Origin: Gymnopus androsaceus JB14
Lineage: Eukaryota; Basidiomycota; Agaricomycetes; Agaricales; Omphalotaceae
DNA length: 64,000 bases
Direction of reading: 5' to 3'
NCBI GenBank assembly: GCA_009733575.1
Contig: ML769414.1
Span: 62,001 to 126,000 of the forward strand
Positions 1 to 13,003 of the stretch are shown piece after piece. The notes below the pieces were generated by a model. That model ran no database searches. It was not told the origin of the DNA and worked only from the letters and a program-made list of their open reading frames with translations. How positions within the stretch are numbered: the stretch's first letter is position 1; each line of letters starts with the position of its first letter. The translations under genes were made by a program, and so were the position numbers.

Positions 1-22
1 ACGCTTTATACTGTATGTGTAG

Positions 23-2359
23 GATATCTGGAAAGGGCGAGCAGCAAGTGGAGAGGACACATGTCTTAAAGTTCTCCGCATATTTACCACAGACACGTCA
101 ACGAACCAAGTATTCAAGGTGTGGATAATCCGACTGCTCTATCGTCCTTCTCACAATTAATGGTATAGGATTTTTCACAAGAAGTGCTAGTGTGGAGCCA
201 ATTAAATCATCCAAATGTCCTTCCGTTCCTGGGGATAAATGTACATCTTTTCCCAGGGAGGTTTTGCCTGGTTTCACCATGGTATAGTCATGGAAGTGTA
301 GTCAACTATTTGAGTAGACACCCTGAGGTGGATAAAACTGAAATAGTAAGTGTCTTGTTGAATTTAACTGAACATCAAGCTTACTTCGTACAACAGATGA
401 ATGACATTCTCAAAGGACTGAAATACCTACACACGCGAAATCCGCCAGTAGTCCATGGCGATCTAAAAGGTGTACGTTCATTCACAGCTCAAATACATAT
501 ACTCTATAATTATTCAGAGAAATTGTTTCACAGAGCAACGTCTTGGTATCAGATTCTGGAAATTGCTGCCTCGCCGATTTTGGTCTGGCGGGAATGATGA
601 GCACATTCCAAACACTCTCGTCCATAACAGGAAATCAACGTGGAAGTGTCAGATGGATGGCTCCTGAATTGTTTGACTTTACAGCATTAGCAAGACTATC
701 AACATACACGGATATGTATGCGCTTGGCTGCACCATTCTTGAGGTATGTTCTGTCTTTACGTTGTGAATCTCAGTAGATCATCGTTGCTGAGCTTGTAGA
801 TTATTACCGGTGCACCACCTTTTTCCGAAGTCAAGTTGCCTGATATCGCAATATCCATACAAGTCATGAATGGAACTCGACCATCGCGTCCTGCAGTAGG
901 ATTTTCTGATGAGCTGTGGAGAGCAGTGACAACATGCTGGGCGCATCCTCCTAATGATAGGCCTACTATTCAGGCGTTCATGCGAATGATGGAGTGCGAA
1001 ACTGGAAGAAACCCAACGGGGGAAGATGTGGACCGGCGGTATAGTCCTGCTACCTTGGGTGGTTTCGGCGGCGAGTTTCCTCCCAACGACGAGCCACTTT
1101 TGATTTCAGGACAGCCCGTCGCGTCGTCCTTTTCCGATGCTCGATCGCGTTCGAGGCCCCGTGCGCACTCGCAGTCTAGACACAACGAACGTCCTTTGGG
1201 CGGGTCGCAATCTGGAAGGTGGGTAAGCTCTCAGGAAGAGAGACTTGAGCTTGGACAATGGGAATGGGTTGATAACAACGATTCATATTTCAATCGTCCC
1301 AACCACTACGACGAGGAAGAAGAGGAGACTGAAGAAATGCGAAGTGCAACAAGACATCTTATGAACCGAATGGATCGAGTATACCAAGATGTTCATCAAG
1401 CAGAGGATACCAATTGGGATTTATTGGATTCTTTCGGTGATATGGGCATTTCTGAGCCACAACACCGTTCAAGATCACGACAGCGAGGGTCTCTGGAAAG
1501 AGATCGTCTCGCTACGGGTTTGGCTAACGAAACCATGCCGCATTTGGATGGACATGCGTATACTGACCAAGATCGTATCTCCCGTCCACGAGATTGGCGC
1601 CCCGAATATACGCTCAAAGGAGGTTTGTTTCGTTATTTCCTCACCTTGATCTCTATCACCTAACATCCATTCCCCCTAGAAATAACCGACCCAGTGAGAT
1701 TTAACCTTCACTCCCTCCTGCACCAAATCTCCTCCTCCCATCCCCCAATGCGAATCGATCTCCGCTACCCCATCCAATCCCAACTCCAAAACATAATCTT
1801 CCCTCTCCTCCGTCGTCCCCCAACCTCCATTGATCTCGCACAAATGGCTACCGAACCGCCTACACCTCACATGCGATTCTTCCACCCACGACTTCCATGG
1901 TACATCGATGTTGTATCTGTCGATGTCGGAATGGACGTTATGGGACTTACAGTAGATGAAGTCCTCGAAGGTGTATGGAAGGAACTTCAAAGACCCATTA
2001 AGAGTCAAGATTTCTACAACGAAGAAATGGGTGCTGTTATGTCCGCAATGCCAAGCTCACCTTATACACCTCACTCTCCCTTCCCGGGTGAATTCACCAA
2101 TCCTCCATCTCCTGGTCTTGCTGGACCACAGATGACCGCTAGAGATCTGATGACAGTGGCGTTTCGGGCGCGGTGTAAAGCCGTTGGGCAGCTATACGGA
2201 GACCATCCAATGGCTGAGATGGGCCAGGTTGAAGCTGGGGAGATATCGAAAGGGGTGAGGAGGATTGATTGGTTGGGGATGGAGGGGGAGTGGGCATGGA
2301 CGGGGATTGTGAGGAAAGGTGTTATGTGGGAGTTGCAGACGAGGAGAGTGGTTAGCTAG
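23..2359 (+). CDS. Protein kinase (TKL-like) with long disordered linker and DUF6699-type C-terminal domain, 5' partial
   Basis: The gene enters the window already inside the kinase N-lobe. Exons that join in frame: 23-118, 169-345, 397-471, 534-743, 800-1622, 1680-2359. Visible kinase parts are KVLR (the VAIK-like lysine), HPNVLPFLG, the catalytic loop HGDLKGSNV (Asp and Asn kept, HGD instead of HRD), the DFG motif in LADFGLAG, GSVRWMAPE, and the C-lobe ending in RPTIQAFMRMM. This style is typical of the expanded TKL-like kinases of mushrooms. A ~220-residue Ser/Arg-rich and acidic linker follows. The last exon carries a ~200-residue domain with RIDLRYP, PPTPHMRFFHPRLPWYIDV and LTVDEVLEGVWKEL, which resembles the basidiomycete DUF6699 domain by recall. 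The linker exon runs from the kinase C-lobe without a stop, so this is one fused protein. Substrate unknown. Confidence 0.75.
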
Positions 2360-3474
2360 AAATTATTTTTTAACTGGGAACACGTTATATCTGTATCTAC
2401 TACGATGTCGCTGTCCCTCTTTTTCCTGTACTGTATGATTACGTCGACAACTTTTCATGTATATCATTTATGTTATATTAAACGTATATATGGTGTTTGT
2501 ATCTTACTCCAATATCTGGGATGCACACTGAGTTGTAGATTTGTAACTCTGTTATTTAACGAAGAGATTCAGATTGATCGCAATTTGAAGAGAAAGTCTC
2601 TGGAGGTCTTGAAGCAGCCTTTATCACAATGGCCCGTCGAAGGATACATGTAGATTCCAAGACACAAACATAGACTATACTGCGGTACATAGGTGAGGGA
2701 TTACAGTCTCTCGGAGTTTGGAAAAGCAATCAACCGAAATAGTATGCGGTTGTAGGGAAATCGTGCCGTTTCAGAGAATTATACAGCTAGGTGGATGATA
2801 CTTCCTCAAGATTGTGTATACTCGAGAGCACTGCAGGATAGCAGAAGGTCAAGGCCGCTATCGGGATTATATGTCAAAATCGTCGAGAAAACTGAGAGAC
2901 AATATGATAAAAGAATCCCACAACCTCGGCCTATCAGACACGCCCAAAATTGCCATAAATATAACGAGAAATGGCCAATCGAACGCACCGTGTGCAAAAC
3001 AATAGGGTGAAATAAGGATATAATGGCTGGGATGTATCCATTGGATCTTAGGGCTAAGAAGCGCAAGCGGGGAGAGCATTATGCATGATAGATATTACAT
3101 GGTCTATAGTCTCTACTCGTCAAAGCTATCGAATATGGATTTTGCGTGTAGTAATGAACGTGACAGTATTGGAGGGGGCTCTATCTTAACATTGGAGGGC
3201 GAAGGGTGCACATGCGATTTGTCCGATTCAATAGCATCGCAACGAAAGAAACCCATACAACAGGAAAGCGAGTTTCCATCCTAATATTCTGGTCCACTGT
3301 ATGGATTCTCGGAACCGCTGACCTGTTAGTACTTCAATTTGAGTATTACACTTTACAACAAGTAGAGTAAGTACATGCTTTGAATATCTTACCGTCTGTG
3401 TGGAAACCATTATAAAATAAGTAAATTACCTCAAAATTACTACATTAGATCACAATTACACTCGTGCAGGCCCT
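2360..3474. other. Intergenic, no gene seen
   Basis: AT-rich spacer between the kinase gene and the convergent membrane-protein gene. Only short unconnected ORFs without recognisable motifs are present. I see no RNA gene or repeat with clear ends. Confidence 0.4.
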
Positions 3475-6042
3475 CTAGTCGCCGTATGCAAAGATGGCAG
3501 AAGCAATTACGCACACCGATATGGACCACAAAAACCCTCCAATCCATATCCCCGATGCCGCGCTCTTGAGATCAGTGGCCGACTTGAACACTGGAGTCCA
3601 CCCGAACTGGTGGTATTGAAAGGCATCCGTTTGGCACCAACATGCTTCAAATGTCCCGATATCTTCCATGACGCTAAAGGCGACAAGCCAAGCTGCATTA
3701 GAGGATGGCGATTGCCTTTCCCAACAGACGAGTAGAAACTGCTAGTCCACTGAGAATTGCAATGCTGCTAGATTTCCCAGCATTTGGTTTATACTCAAGT
3801 CGTTGCATGATATTGTGGGAGACGACATTTGAGAAAACAAGCAGAAGCCAGGACAGGGTTGCGGCAATACCATAGATTAAGGCAGCTCCTGACCGACAAC
3901 CGAGACCAACTGCTGGCGTAAAGTAGGCGATGAAGATTGCAGCCCCAGTGGTTCCCCACTGGATAAATAATGCCACGAAAGCCGCTCCAGCGATGTGTTG
4001 TATGATAGGGGGTACGGACACGAGTCACACGACCCAACTCCATAAACTGCTTTTAGATCCTCGCGGGCCTCAAAGCCGCAGATCTTAGCCGCTTCTTCGC
4101 TCGACGACGGGATTGCTGCGTTCCCCTTGAAATTTTCGAGTGAAGCCCTAAATCCCCCTTGGACATGTTCGGCACATGCGAACCAGGTAAATATGCGGGC
4201 GTAATTAAAGATGGGTCCTTCCCTCCTTTCGTCACCTCGAACATCGCGTCCCAACCATGTAGGGAGCAATGGAATAGCCTCCTCCGGAGTGGTCTGCACT
4301 TTGCGAAGTAAAACGACCTGTTCATGGCAGCCATGGTCATCTTCCAATGGCAAGGAAATGCGCGTATCATATGGTGATCCCTCAGCTGTATTCCCTCCCG
4401 GGTGTGATTCGAGAGGGCTCTGCTGCAGGGAGCGATGAGGAAAGATTTGACTGGTCGAAGCGTGAGGATTCAATAAAGGATCGTTCTCTCTGCTTTCGCC
4501 AAGTTGAGAGGCGAACTTGATCTGGCTAGCAGTGGCAGAAGCACCATCAGGTAAAGCCTGATTCACATCCTCATTAGTCCTAAACGTCGAGAGCAGAATG
4601 TCTTTGTCGTGTGCGAATCTCGTCCGGCTAGTGGCCGAGGCATTGTCATGCTCAACCACCAGGGTAGGAGTAGCCACTGGAGTATGCAATGTATTGCTTG
4701 CCGCGCTGCTAGGTGCTGGTGGGTTCAATGTACTGCTTGCCGCGTTGCTATGTGCTGGTGGGTCGGATGCATTAGGTGAGGGAATCTGAGGGGTTTGTAG
4801 ATCAGCGTTTGCACACAGCCCTGTTTGATAGGACAGTCCTCCAGTCCCATCCGGGAGGAGTTTATTGTCCGTCAGAGCCTCATCGATGGATCCAGCCCTG
4901 TACTGAGTGCCTACACGAATATAACTACCGGCACGAGTTAACAAGATAATGAGGATTTACAGGTGAGAATCTCTTACCCAAACACAATCGGGAACCTTAA
5001 GTTGAACGATAAGTTTTCAGTTACAATTTCAGAGTCAGCGAGAACGTACATCCAACTCCAAACAGTGCTGGTCGCAAACTGAAGCCCAACGTCAGGGCTG
5101 CCAAGAGAATCATGGACAGCCGCTATGAAGGTGATCAAGTATGCAAGAAATGCCAGCAGAACTGTTCCAGAAAAGCATTAACATTGTGCGAGAACGGCAA
5201 TAGGTCAACAGATACGCTGTGCGTACCTTGGGCAAGAAATGAGTAGGTAAATCCGCGCCGCGTATTGCTTAAATCCTTTTTAGTAATCTCCCAAAATTTG
5301 TCGGTGTGGTGATCCTTCATAGAAATGAGGCTACCAAGTTGCCCATTGCTTTGATTAGCACGCATGGAACATTGTTGGACTTCTTGTAAGATGAAAGCAG
5401 CTGCGTCGATCCTTTTAACCATATACTCGTACTTTGAATCAATATCCCTCTGCGCCATGACCTTGAGTCGCTGGAATTCACGAGAGATATACCACCGATT
5501 ATAGGCAGTAAGAGCGATAGAGTAAGCGGCCAGGGCTGGGCTTCCGACAGCCAAACAGCCGCTAAGAATGTTCAGCCACCCATCAGCTTCGAAGGGGAGC
5601 TGAGCTATGAGGGAGATCCATGGCAGTAACCAAGTTGTCATAGTCACAGCAGATTGCGAAAAATCTACCGACTTTAGTTTCCGTTAGAGGTATACTGATG
5701 ATTACTGAGATGGATGGGACATTCATACCTGGCGAAGATCTTGCATTCCGCAATATTGCTCACAGACTTTAGTACTTATTCCCCATACTTCGGCTGGAAT
5801 GTCGCTAAGATTGGGGGTGCAAGTATCTGAAGAGAGCGAAATGGGTTGCCCAAGGATATTGACAAGACCAGGGGAGGTGCAATTGAACTTAGAGGCACAG
5901 GTTGTTTGCCAATCAGCCACATATGTCGTGCTGAAGGAAATGCCCATCGATAGCGATAGCCGAGAGAGAACAGAAGAATAGAAGAGTTAAGACAGAAAGC
6001 CAATTGCACGGATGTCTTTAATAGCGAAAAATGCCACTTCAT
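3475..6042 (-). CDS. Multi-pass membrane protein, basidiomycete-type, function unknown
   Basis: A multi-exon gene read right to left. The 5' part (about 5723-6042) begins with a hydrophobic leader, then a Cys-containing extracellular-type segment (TSPGLVNILGQPISL, then EVWGISTKVCEQYCG). The middle exon (about 5135-5647) holds two hydrophobic stretches and an amphipathic helix (EFQRLKVMAQRDIDSKYEY). A long exon around 3877-4940 is Pro/Ala/Ser-rich and looks disordered. The 3' exons (about 3475-4021) contain four or so further hydrophobic segments, e.g. IAGAAFVALFIQWGTTGAAI. This layout matches a common but unnamed class of mushroom membrane proteins. The first intron could not be fixed: the leader frame and the Cys-rich frame differ, and the candidate GT-AG intron in between does not keep phase. 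Gene reality is fairly sure, the 5' model is not. Confidence 0.55.
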
Positions 6043-7163
6043 CTTGACTTACGACTCAGACAAATCATCCAATAAAGGCAGTTCCATTCCAGACGTTTTG
6101 ACAGATTTTGGCAGATTCGCACTAGTTTGTATTGATTTCGAGAGCCTCCTCACTGACTCGCTGTCCCTGTCTGTCCCAACTCCCCAAGTCATCCACTGTC
6201 ACCTTTCATATGCGCACTTACCATACATTCACTGCTCACAGCAGTCCAACCAGAGTCATATTAACATACCATACTGTACTGCGCTTACAGGAACATTACC
6301 ACAAATGAGCGCCGAGAACAACTTGCCAAGAGTTAACTGCAGCGCCTTCTTCGATTTCGAGATTCAGTCCCCAGATTGAATATTAGTAGGGGTTACCGTC
6401 GATGTAACTGGTTAGTACCGGGCTATGTAGCATGATGTGCCATTCCGTTCAAGGTTACTTGGTTGGTGAAGCATTCTGACCGAGGAATGGATCAAGTCTG
6501 AGGCCTACAAGGTCAATCTCAGGCTTCGAGCCGGCGGTAGTGGTTTTTGTCGCTCACAGACTCCAGTGAAAGGTTCATGTTGCGTCTGGTGAGTCGTCTT
6601 CTTCGCGATGAAACTTGATTGATGACATGTTACTTCTCCTCTCCGAGTCTGAGGCCTCATACTATGGCGTTGCCACCTGTTAGTCTTCGAAAATAATAAT
6701 AAAATGCAAAAAACTACGGTCACCTTATCGAGGATGTCGATCTCTCACTCTCACCCTCGTCCTCACCTGCCATAAAACCCTCGATTTGATACAGCTGTTA
6801 CGGTTGCGGCTTTCGAGTCGAGGAGGAGTCTGAGGAAGGGGAGGAGGAGGGGAGTGGAGTAGTACATGTAAGATTATTCGGTCGGTTGGTAGGCCGGCTC
6901 ATTGTACGAGTGATCCTTCGAGGGAGTTCCACGAGACTCCCATAGCTAAGCCTATATATTAGCGGTAGAGATATTAATGATGGGCCAGGAAATTCCACGG
7001 TGGCAATTTTACTAGTGGAAGAGATTGACTCTTGACTTGAGAAGACACGTGGCACGGAACAGCACATCCCGATTTCGTTTGACACGGTCCGATTTCGTTA
7101 ACTTCGAAATTGTCGCGTCAGTCGCGTCTACCAAACTCTAGCCAAACATCCAAGTAGCTTACA
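6043..7163. other. Intergenic, no gene seen
   Basis: Spacer between two divergently transcribed genes, so it probably contains both promoters. Only short ORFs without recognisable domains occur here. Confidence 0.35.
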
Positions 7164-8626
7164 ATGGACCTCTCTACCAGCAGCATTTCCGAGCATCCTG
7201 ATCCGTGAAAATAGGATTCTGATACCCAAATCCAGTTAGGTCTTTCGAACTTTTCCCGCTCGAGTCCTCAGTCGTCTATGCATCTCACCTTGTGCTAACT
7301 TTCCACAGATCTGTTTCATTCTTTAAGCGTTACAGACCGCCTATTAACACCAGCTATTCTCGTATGCATGGTTATTGGTGTTGTAATCGGCAACTATGCT
7401 CCTGGTGTGCAACCAGCATTTGACACGGTGAGATTCAACGGTGTTTCTATTCGTGAGCATTTTTGGTATCGCCTTAAAGTTCCAAGGGTTAATAGTAACA
7501 ATACGTGCAGCTATTGCTATAGGTCTCCTCATCATGATGTGGCCAATTTTGACCAAAGTTCAGTACGAGACGTTGCCCAAATTGTTCTCATTACCGAAAC
7601 TGTGGATGAATGTCGGCATCTCCATGTTCCTCAACTGGATTGTTGGACCACTAGTGATGGTTGGTTTAGCGTGGGCAACGCTTCCAGATTTGCCAGGATA
7701 TCGAACTGGCGTGATATTGGTTGGCCTGGCGAGATGCATTGCAATGGTTATGATATGGAACCAGCTTGCCCAAGGGAACTCTGATTATTGCGCTATCCTG
7801 GTTGTCATCAATTCGATTCTTCAGATCATACTATACTCCCCCTACGCCTTGACTCTTCATCAATATCGTAGGAAACGGGAACAAGGCCGCTGCTGTGGAA
7901 GTGTCTTATGGTGACGTTGCAATATCTGTGCTCATTGTAAGTACTATGATTTCCGACAGAGAACTTACAGATTCATTTTCAAACTTACAGTACCTCGGTA
8001 TACCGCTTGCAATGGGTATCATTACTCGCTTACAGTGTGTGGTATTGCACTTCTCGCACGTTCTTATGTGATCGGTTCCTGCCAATATTCTCTCAGTTGG
8101 CATTGGTTGGATTGCTCTACACAATCATTGTCATGTTTGCATACCAAGGTCGAAACATTGTTCATCATCTGAGTGAGTTCTGGGACTGTCCTCCTCTTCC
8201 TGCATTCACGTTTGCTGATCAACATACTATTTTAAATTTGTGAAGATCCCGTTTTCCGCGTCTTTGTTCCAATGATCTTGTATTTTCTGATTATGTGGAG
8301 CTCCGCTTTTGCCTTCACGTATTTTCTGTATCGTAAAGGAAATAGCGGGTCAGCGGAGGGTGTGGTTGAATATGAGATGGCCGTTGTACAGGCATTCACT
8401 GCTGGAAGTAACAACTTTGTGAGTGGATATATGATATTTGATGTTGAGTACCGTTGACTGAGAAAATTATATACAGGAGCTGGCGATTGCGGTGGCCATC
8501 GCTGTATATGGCGTAGGCTCAGAACAAGCACTTGCTGCGACAATTGGTCCGCTTGTGGAGGTTCCTGTTCTTCTAGCATTAACCTGGCTTGCATTGTGGC
8601 TTCGAGTCCGTATATACCAATGCTAG
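7164..8626 (+). CDS. ACR3: ACR3-type arsenite efflux carrier (bile acid/sodium symporter superfamily)
   Basis: Exports arsenite across the plasma membrane in fungi. The conceptual exons give the ACR3 pattern: [20 protein letters not shown] near the N-terminus, then [20 protein letters not shown], the signature [19 protein letters not shown] with the essential Cys of the family, [15 protein letters not shown], and a C-terminal half with [20 protein letters not shown] and [17 protein letters not shown]. About ten hydrophobic segments are visible, as expected for the family. Six or so short introns break the frame. The ATG at 7164 is the nearest upstream start, but its exon does not join in phase to the first recognised exon (from ~7309), so the start is uncertain. 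Neighbours show no arsenate reductase or regulator. Confidence 0.8.
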
Positions 8627-8771
8627 AGGCACTGTCAACGTCCATTTATGTAAAATTCATATGCGAAGTACGGTCATTCACGTACAATTCATATGCGAAG
8701 TGCATATATATCCTTGCAATTCACCAACAGACCTCACCTCCTTACACTTTGGATAGCCCATCCCGTACATT

Positions 8772-8858
8772 GCCTTCTTAGCTCAGTGGTAGAGCGTTGC
8801 ACTTGTACCTCATGCGATGACAATGCAAAGGTCAGTCGTTCAATCCGGCTAGGAGGCA
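8772..8858 (+). tRNA. tRNA-Thr(UGU) with a 15-nt intron
   Basis: The cloverleaf can be drawn fully. Acceptor stem GCCTTCT (8772-8778) pairs with AGGAGGC (8851-8857). D arm is GCTC-AGTGGTA-GAGC. Anticodon stem TTGCA (8797-8801) pairs perfectly with TGCAA (8824-8828). The loop is CTTGTA plus A, with anticodon TGT at 8804-8806. T arm is AGTCG-TTCAATC-CGGCT (8834-8850) and the discriminator base is A at 8858. A 15-nt intron (8808-8822) sits one base 3' of the anticodon, the canonical eukaryotic nuclear position. The D-arm and T-loop also fit the internal A and B boxes for RNA polymerase III. Confidence 0.9.
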
Positions 8859-9077
8859 TTCCAACCTCGATGAGCAGTCCTTTTTTTCCGGTTTTCATTG
8901 TTGATTACAAGCTACTGTATAATTTGTGCACCTCATCGCACGATATGTTGAACGCCCATGAACAGCTTTCTTATTGTCAAATGTAGGAGTTACCGACTAT
9001 GCCAAAAAGATTTATAGATATTCTCGTTCAACCTCTTCAAGGGCACAGAAATCCCGGCTAAGGTCGACATACGGTAT

Positions 9078-12000
9078 CTAGTTAGCTGTAGAATAGTCCA
9101 CATTCATATCATCGTACTGGAACCTCTGAAATCTTCTTCCAGCTCCGCATTGATAGTTTCCACCGTAGGAACGCCTTGTACCACTGATCCCGCCGCGTCT
9201 GGCTCCCGCTGCAAATATTCCTTTCTGAATACGGGTTCTTGTACAGGTACACCGTATATCCAAGGAGGACAACACACAGAAGTGTTTTTGTGCCGACATC
9301 TTCGTCAGGCGGAGGAGCCAGGTCCAATTGTTAGGGGGGCATAATTCATCCCACCTTTCGACCGATTCTTCTACGACCATTCTGTATTGCTATCATCAAG
9401 GTTCATATTTCGCTATCAAAACAAACTCAGCGTAAGATCACCAACCAGAATACTCACACAAACGTACCTGTTCAAGCTTCAAATCCGGGAATCTATAGCT
9501 CGACTGGAACACAAACGTAACCCAACAATGCCAGCTCGTCGGACGCGAAGTATCCAACCTTACACTGAACCTATCGCTCAGAATGAAGTTGTCATCTCCA
9601 TCATCGAGGTGAATAACAGGTGCCGTTTCGGGTTTTCGACTGACCCCGTCCCATACGCAGGATAATTTCCACCCGATGACATATACCTTTCCACCAGTCA
9701 GACGAAAGTTGTATGATCCGCCCCCAGTACTGGTATCCAACTCGGGGTCAGAGTCAGACTCGTCAAGGGCTTTGGGTCTGTTTTTCAGCGCTTTTCTCCC
9801 CCTCCGGGTCAACCCGAACAAAGTTCATATGCGGGGGAGGCCTAGGTCGCCAAAATGCCTTCCTCAATGGACTGGGAAGAGTCGTCACCGGAGACTCCCA
9901 CTCGGCTTCGTACGCCTCGAATCCCGCACCGAAAGACACTAGATTATACTGCGCCATCTTCTTCTTAAACTTCCCCCCAACCTTGCCGCACTCCCAGACA
10001 AAATATTGTTTGGTGTCACTTCCCCCTACGCCTGCAGGATTCAAACACGACCACTCCCTCGACATGTTTTTCACACCGCGGATAAACTCGTACCGCCTCA
10101 TCAACGCCTCGGCTTTGTCTTTTGCTTGAGATAGTTCAGCGTAAATCTCCGTATCCTCCAGACGCTTGACTTTGCGGTCAAGGTTCAGATTACGGATGAG
10201 GTTTTTGCGCTTTTGTTCAAAGGAACGAGTGACGGAGCTAACACGCTCGGCGTCTTTGGTGTAGGAATCGGATTGGAGGGCGGGGTGGAAGAGGTATGTG
10301 AGGAGTTCGAAGTAGATGTCGCGCATTTTGTGGATTTTGGCAAAGACGTCATGGTGCACGTCGATGCTTCGGGGAAGTTTGTAATTGAGGGAACTAAAGT
10401 GGTAGGTTTAGATCGGGTTAAAAGAGAATAAGGAGAAGGCACACCTATAGTGATATAGAATGCCAATTCGAGGTGTGCCCTTTGGTTTTTCCAGAATCTT
10501 CGGTAAAGCTGCCAGAGCATCTGTCGGAGAAAGAAGCCCTTTCGATAGATGTGCTGCGTTTGGAGAGCATCCATAAGTCTCGATCATTACATGCATCATA
10601 CTGCAGTTCTTTGAACGAGTCTCGCTGTTCGAATGGCCAGCTCCTGCTTTGAAAAAGTTTTCGACCAGAGTTTTAGCCTCGACTTCCAACTTTTCTGTTA
10701 CGGTCTTGCTTTCGATTCTAAACAATGAAATCTTAGAAGACTCGTCGGATCATAAACAATCAAAACGCACTGGCAGACTATGACCATTCGAACCCCGTAC
10801 CCGCGCTGCAAACCAGCAAGGTAGTAATCACCATATTCCCGCCGGAAAACATCGTCTGAAAGCTTCGCCAGGCCATCCTTCAGCGCTACATTAGACGGAA
10901 TAAACTCGGGCTCAAACTCTCCAATGACTCTATATTGTATAAGCACCGTCGTCACTGAAGACTTCTTTGCCAGTAGCGAAGAGATTCGGGTATTCATTGA
11001 AACAGCAGCGGGCGGTATGTTGATCGTACCACCAATTTCCACATCGTACTGGTCTTCTAGAGACATGATACCGTTCCAATGCAATGTATCGATGTAGGTC
11101 ATGCCCTCATTATGCCTAGGCGAACCGGTCATCTTGAACGGCGTGAGGGCATCACGAGTTGTAAACTCTCCTGTAAGAGCATCTACACCAAAGCCCAGAC
11201 GAAACGTTTTTGACCAGGGTATTTTGACTTGACGTTGTAACTCCGTGGTGGCAACAGGTTTTTTGGGCTATGTAGAAGAATGAATTTGTTGGATCGAATT
11301 CGGGCTGTTTGAGAATTGTTGCAGCTCACCTGAACCGATGCGGAGGGCGCGCGCTCCTTGTTGGAGGGAATCTCCCAACTGACTGTCCGACGATGTTTCG
11401 ACGTCGGCTCAGGAGGCTTCAGACTCAGAGTATCGGGAGTCACGGCTCTTGGTCGAGGGTTGCGGGGTACTTGGAGTGTATCATCATCCGGGAAAGCTAC
11501 TTTCACGGTAGGTTTCAGAATAGGTTTCGGTTTCGGTTTGGATCGAATGATTTTGAGCTTGACGCGGATAGCGTCAGGAGTCTGATAACGATGTTCAAGC
11601 ATGTACACGACTGAGATGGTTTGAGACTGCTCACCTTGTCGGTCTTATCCTCCTTTGCGCCAAAGACTACTGTCTTTCCATCTTCCAGTAGATAAGCCTT
11701 TCCCGATACAAGTGCGCCGATTGATCTAATCCATGTTCCATTTCTCGAGCCCGAATCAGTGATATAGAGCTACGATGACTGATGAGATAAATACTCGCAA
11801 GAACTAAAGGCAGCCGTACCTCCTTTCCTTTGAACGACAAGGTTGCGTGGTTCAGGCTGACTGACTTGCCACGTACAGTCCCGAATAACTTGCATCCAAT
11901 GGAAAATTCATTACTCGAGTCCTTTTTCACGGTGAATTTTCGAGGTTTAGCTTTAGAATGAGGAGGGTCTTCGCAAATGAGTTCCACGCCTAAGCAAGCG

Positions 12001-12094
12001 GAATTAGCATAACAGTCAGGAGATCAGTAATGCACTTGCTTTCAATAATTTCCTGAGGGCTTTTTTTCTTTTCCTTCGTTGCAGGGGATGTCAT
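9078..12094 (-). CDS. FHA-domain protein with uncharacterised C-terminal region
   Basis: Starts at the ATG at 12094 (MTSPATKEKKKSPQEIIES). The FHA domain spans roughly residues 20-120: FTVKKDSSNEFSIGCKLFG, then SLNHATLSF and LYITDSGSRNGTWIRS, i.e. the phosphothreonine-binding loops with S-x-N-H and S-R-N-G. A Lys/Pro-rich linker follows (~11183-11608). A large region then contains TYIDTLHWNGIMSLEDQYDV, a REYGDYYLAGLQRGYGVRM motif, and a coiled-coil-like helical stretch (SFEQKRKNLIRNLNLDRKVK). FHA modules bind pThr partners, so a scaffold or signalling role is likely. The 3' end is unresolved: two overlapping frames near 9763-9821 and 9078-9440 need an intron or frameshift I could not place. 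The first intron uses a GC donor (12039). Confidence 0.6.
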
Positions 12095-13003
12095 CTTGAG
12101 CTGTAGATAAGGAAAGAACGAGATTTATAAGAACAGTTGCTGTTGAGGCGCGAATCCCACGGAGTACTCTGAGATGGAATACAATGACAGCGCTTTCGTA
12201 GTGCCATTTGAGCAAGAAAATAAATGTAGATGCAGTGTACGTAGAAGAAAGTCCAAATTTTAGGCGCCGCGTCTACATTAGACGCGCCGAGCATTTCACA
12301 ACCTAAGAAATTTTCCGAACGTCTGTCTACAAGAATAGATGATATACATTTGAATGTAAAACCAAAGGTTAAAGTACTTGGAAAACCGTTGATTCTTCGA
12401 AGAGCCTGAGGTTTACAACCAAAGGCTCTACGAACACCTCGCATACTATGCGATGTAGTCACTCCTGTTCAAGTTACTTGACAGGAGTGGACCTACAGGA
12501 CGTCGTTATTCAATAGACCTTGTCTGCACATTCAGCCACCCCAGGAGATACCGTTTTTCATCAAGATCATGGCGCATGTTGCATTGAAGATCATCAACAA
12601 TACTAGTTGGTATCTGCTGTGTAATACCGGATGTATAGCTGATTCCAGTTCTTCAGCTGGATCAGAGGACACAACTTGGAGCGAGGAAAGAGTTCATTCT
12701 ACGAGAGCATCAGTAAAAGCAAAGAACCATTAATCATGACATACCAAGGATCAGAGAACGGAACCTGAGACTTGTGCGCAATACATTAAACTATAACTTG
12801 GAGAAGTTCTGCAGCGAAGACATGGTAGATAGAAAAAGGCAAATGGTGATGAATGTTACGTTTCAAATGGTAGCCGGAAAGAAGAAAAAATATCTATATC
12901 TCGAAGGTCTACATGGGTAAGGGCTCAAATTCGGCAGTAGATAGTCGTACGAAGTTACCGGAAGACGCGACAAGCACTAAAGTACTAATCTGTCTTAGTC
13001 TCG
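12095..13003. other. Intergenic, no gene seen
   Basis: Upstream spacer of the FHA gene and downstream spacer of the MFS gene. No supported coding exon or repeat was seen. Confidence 0.35.
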
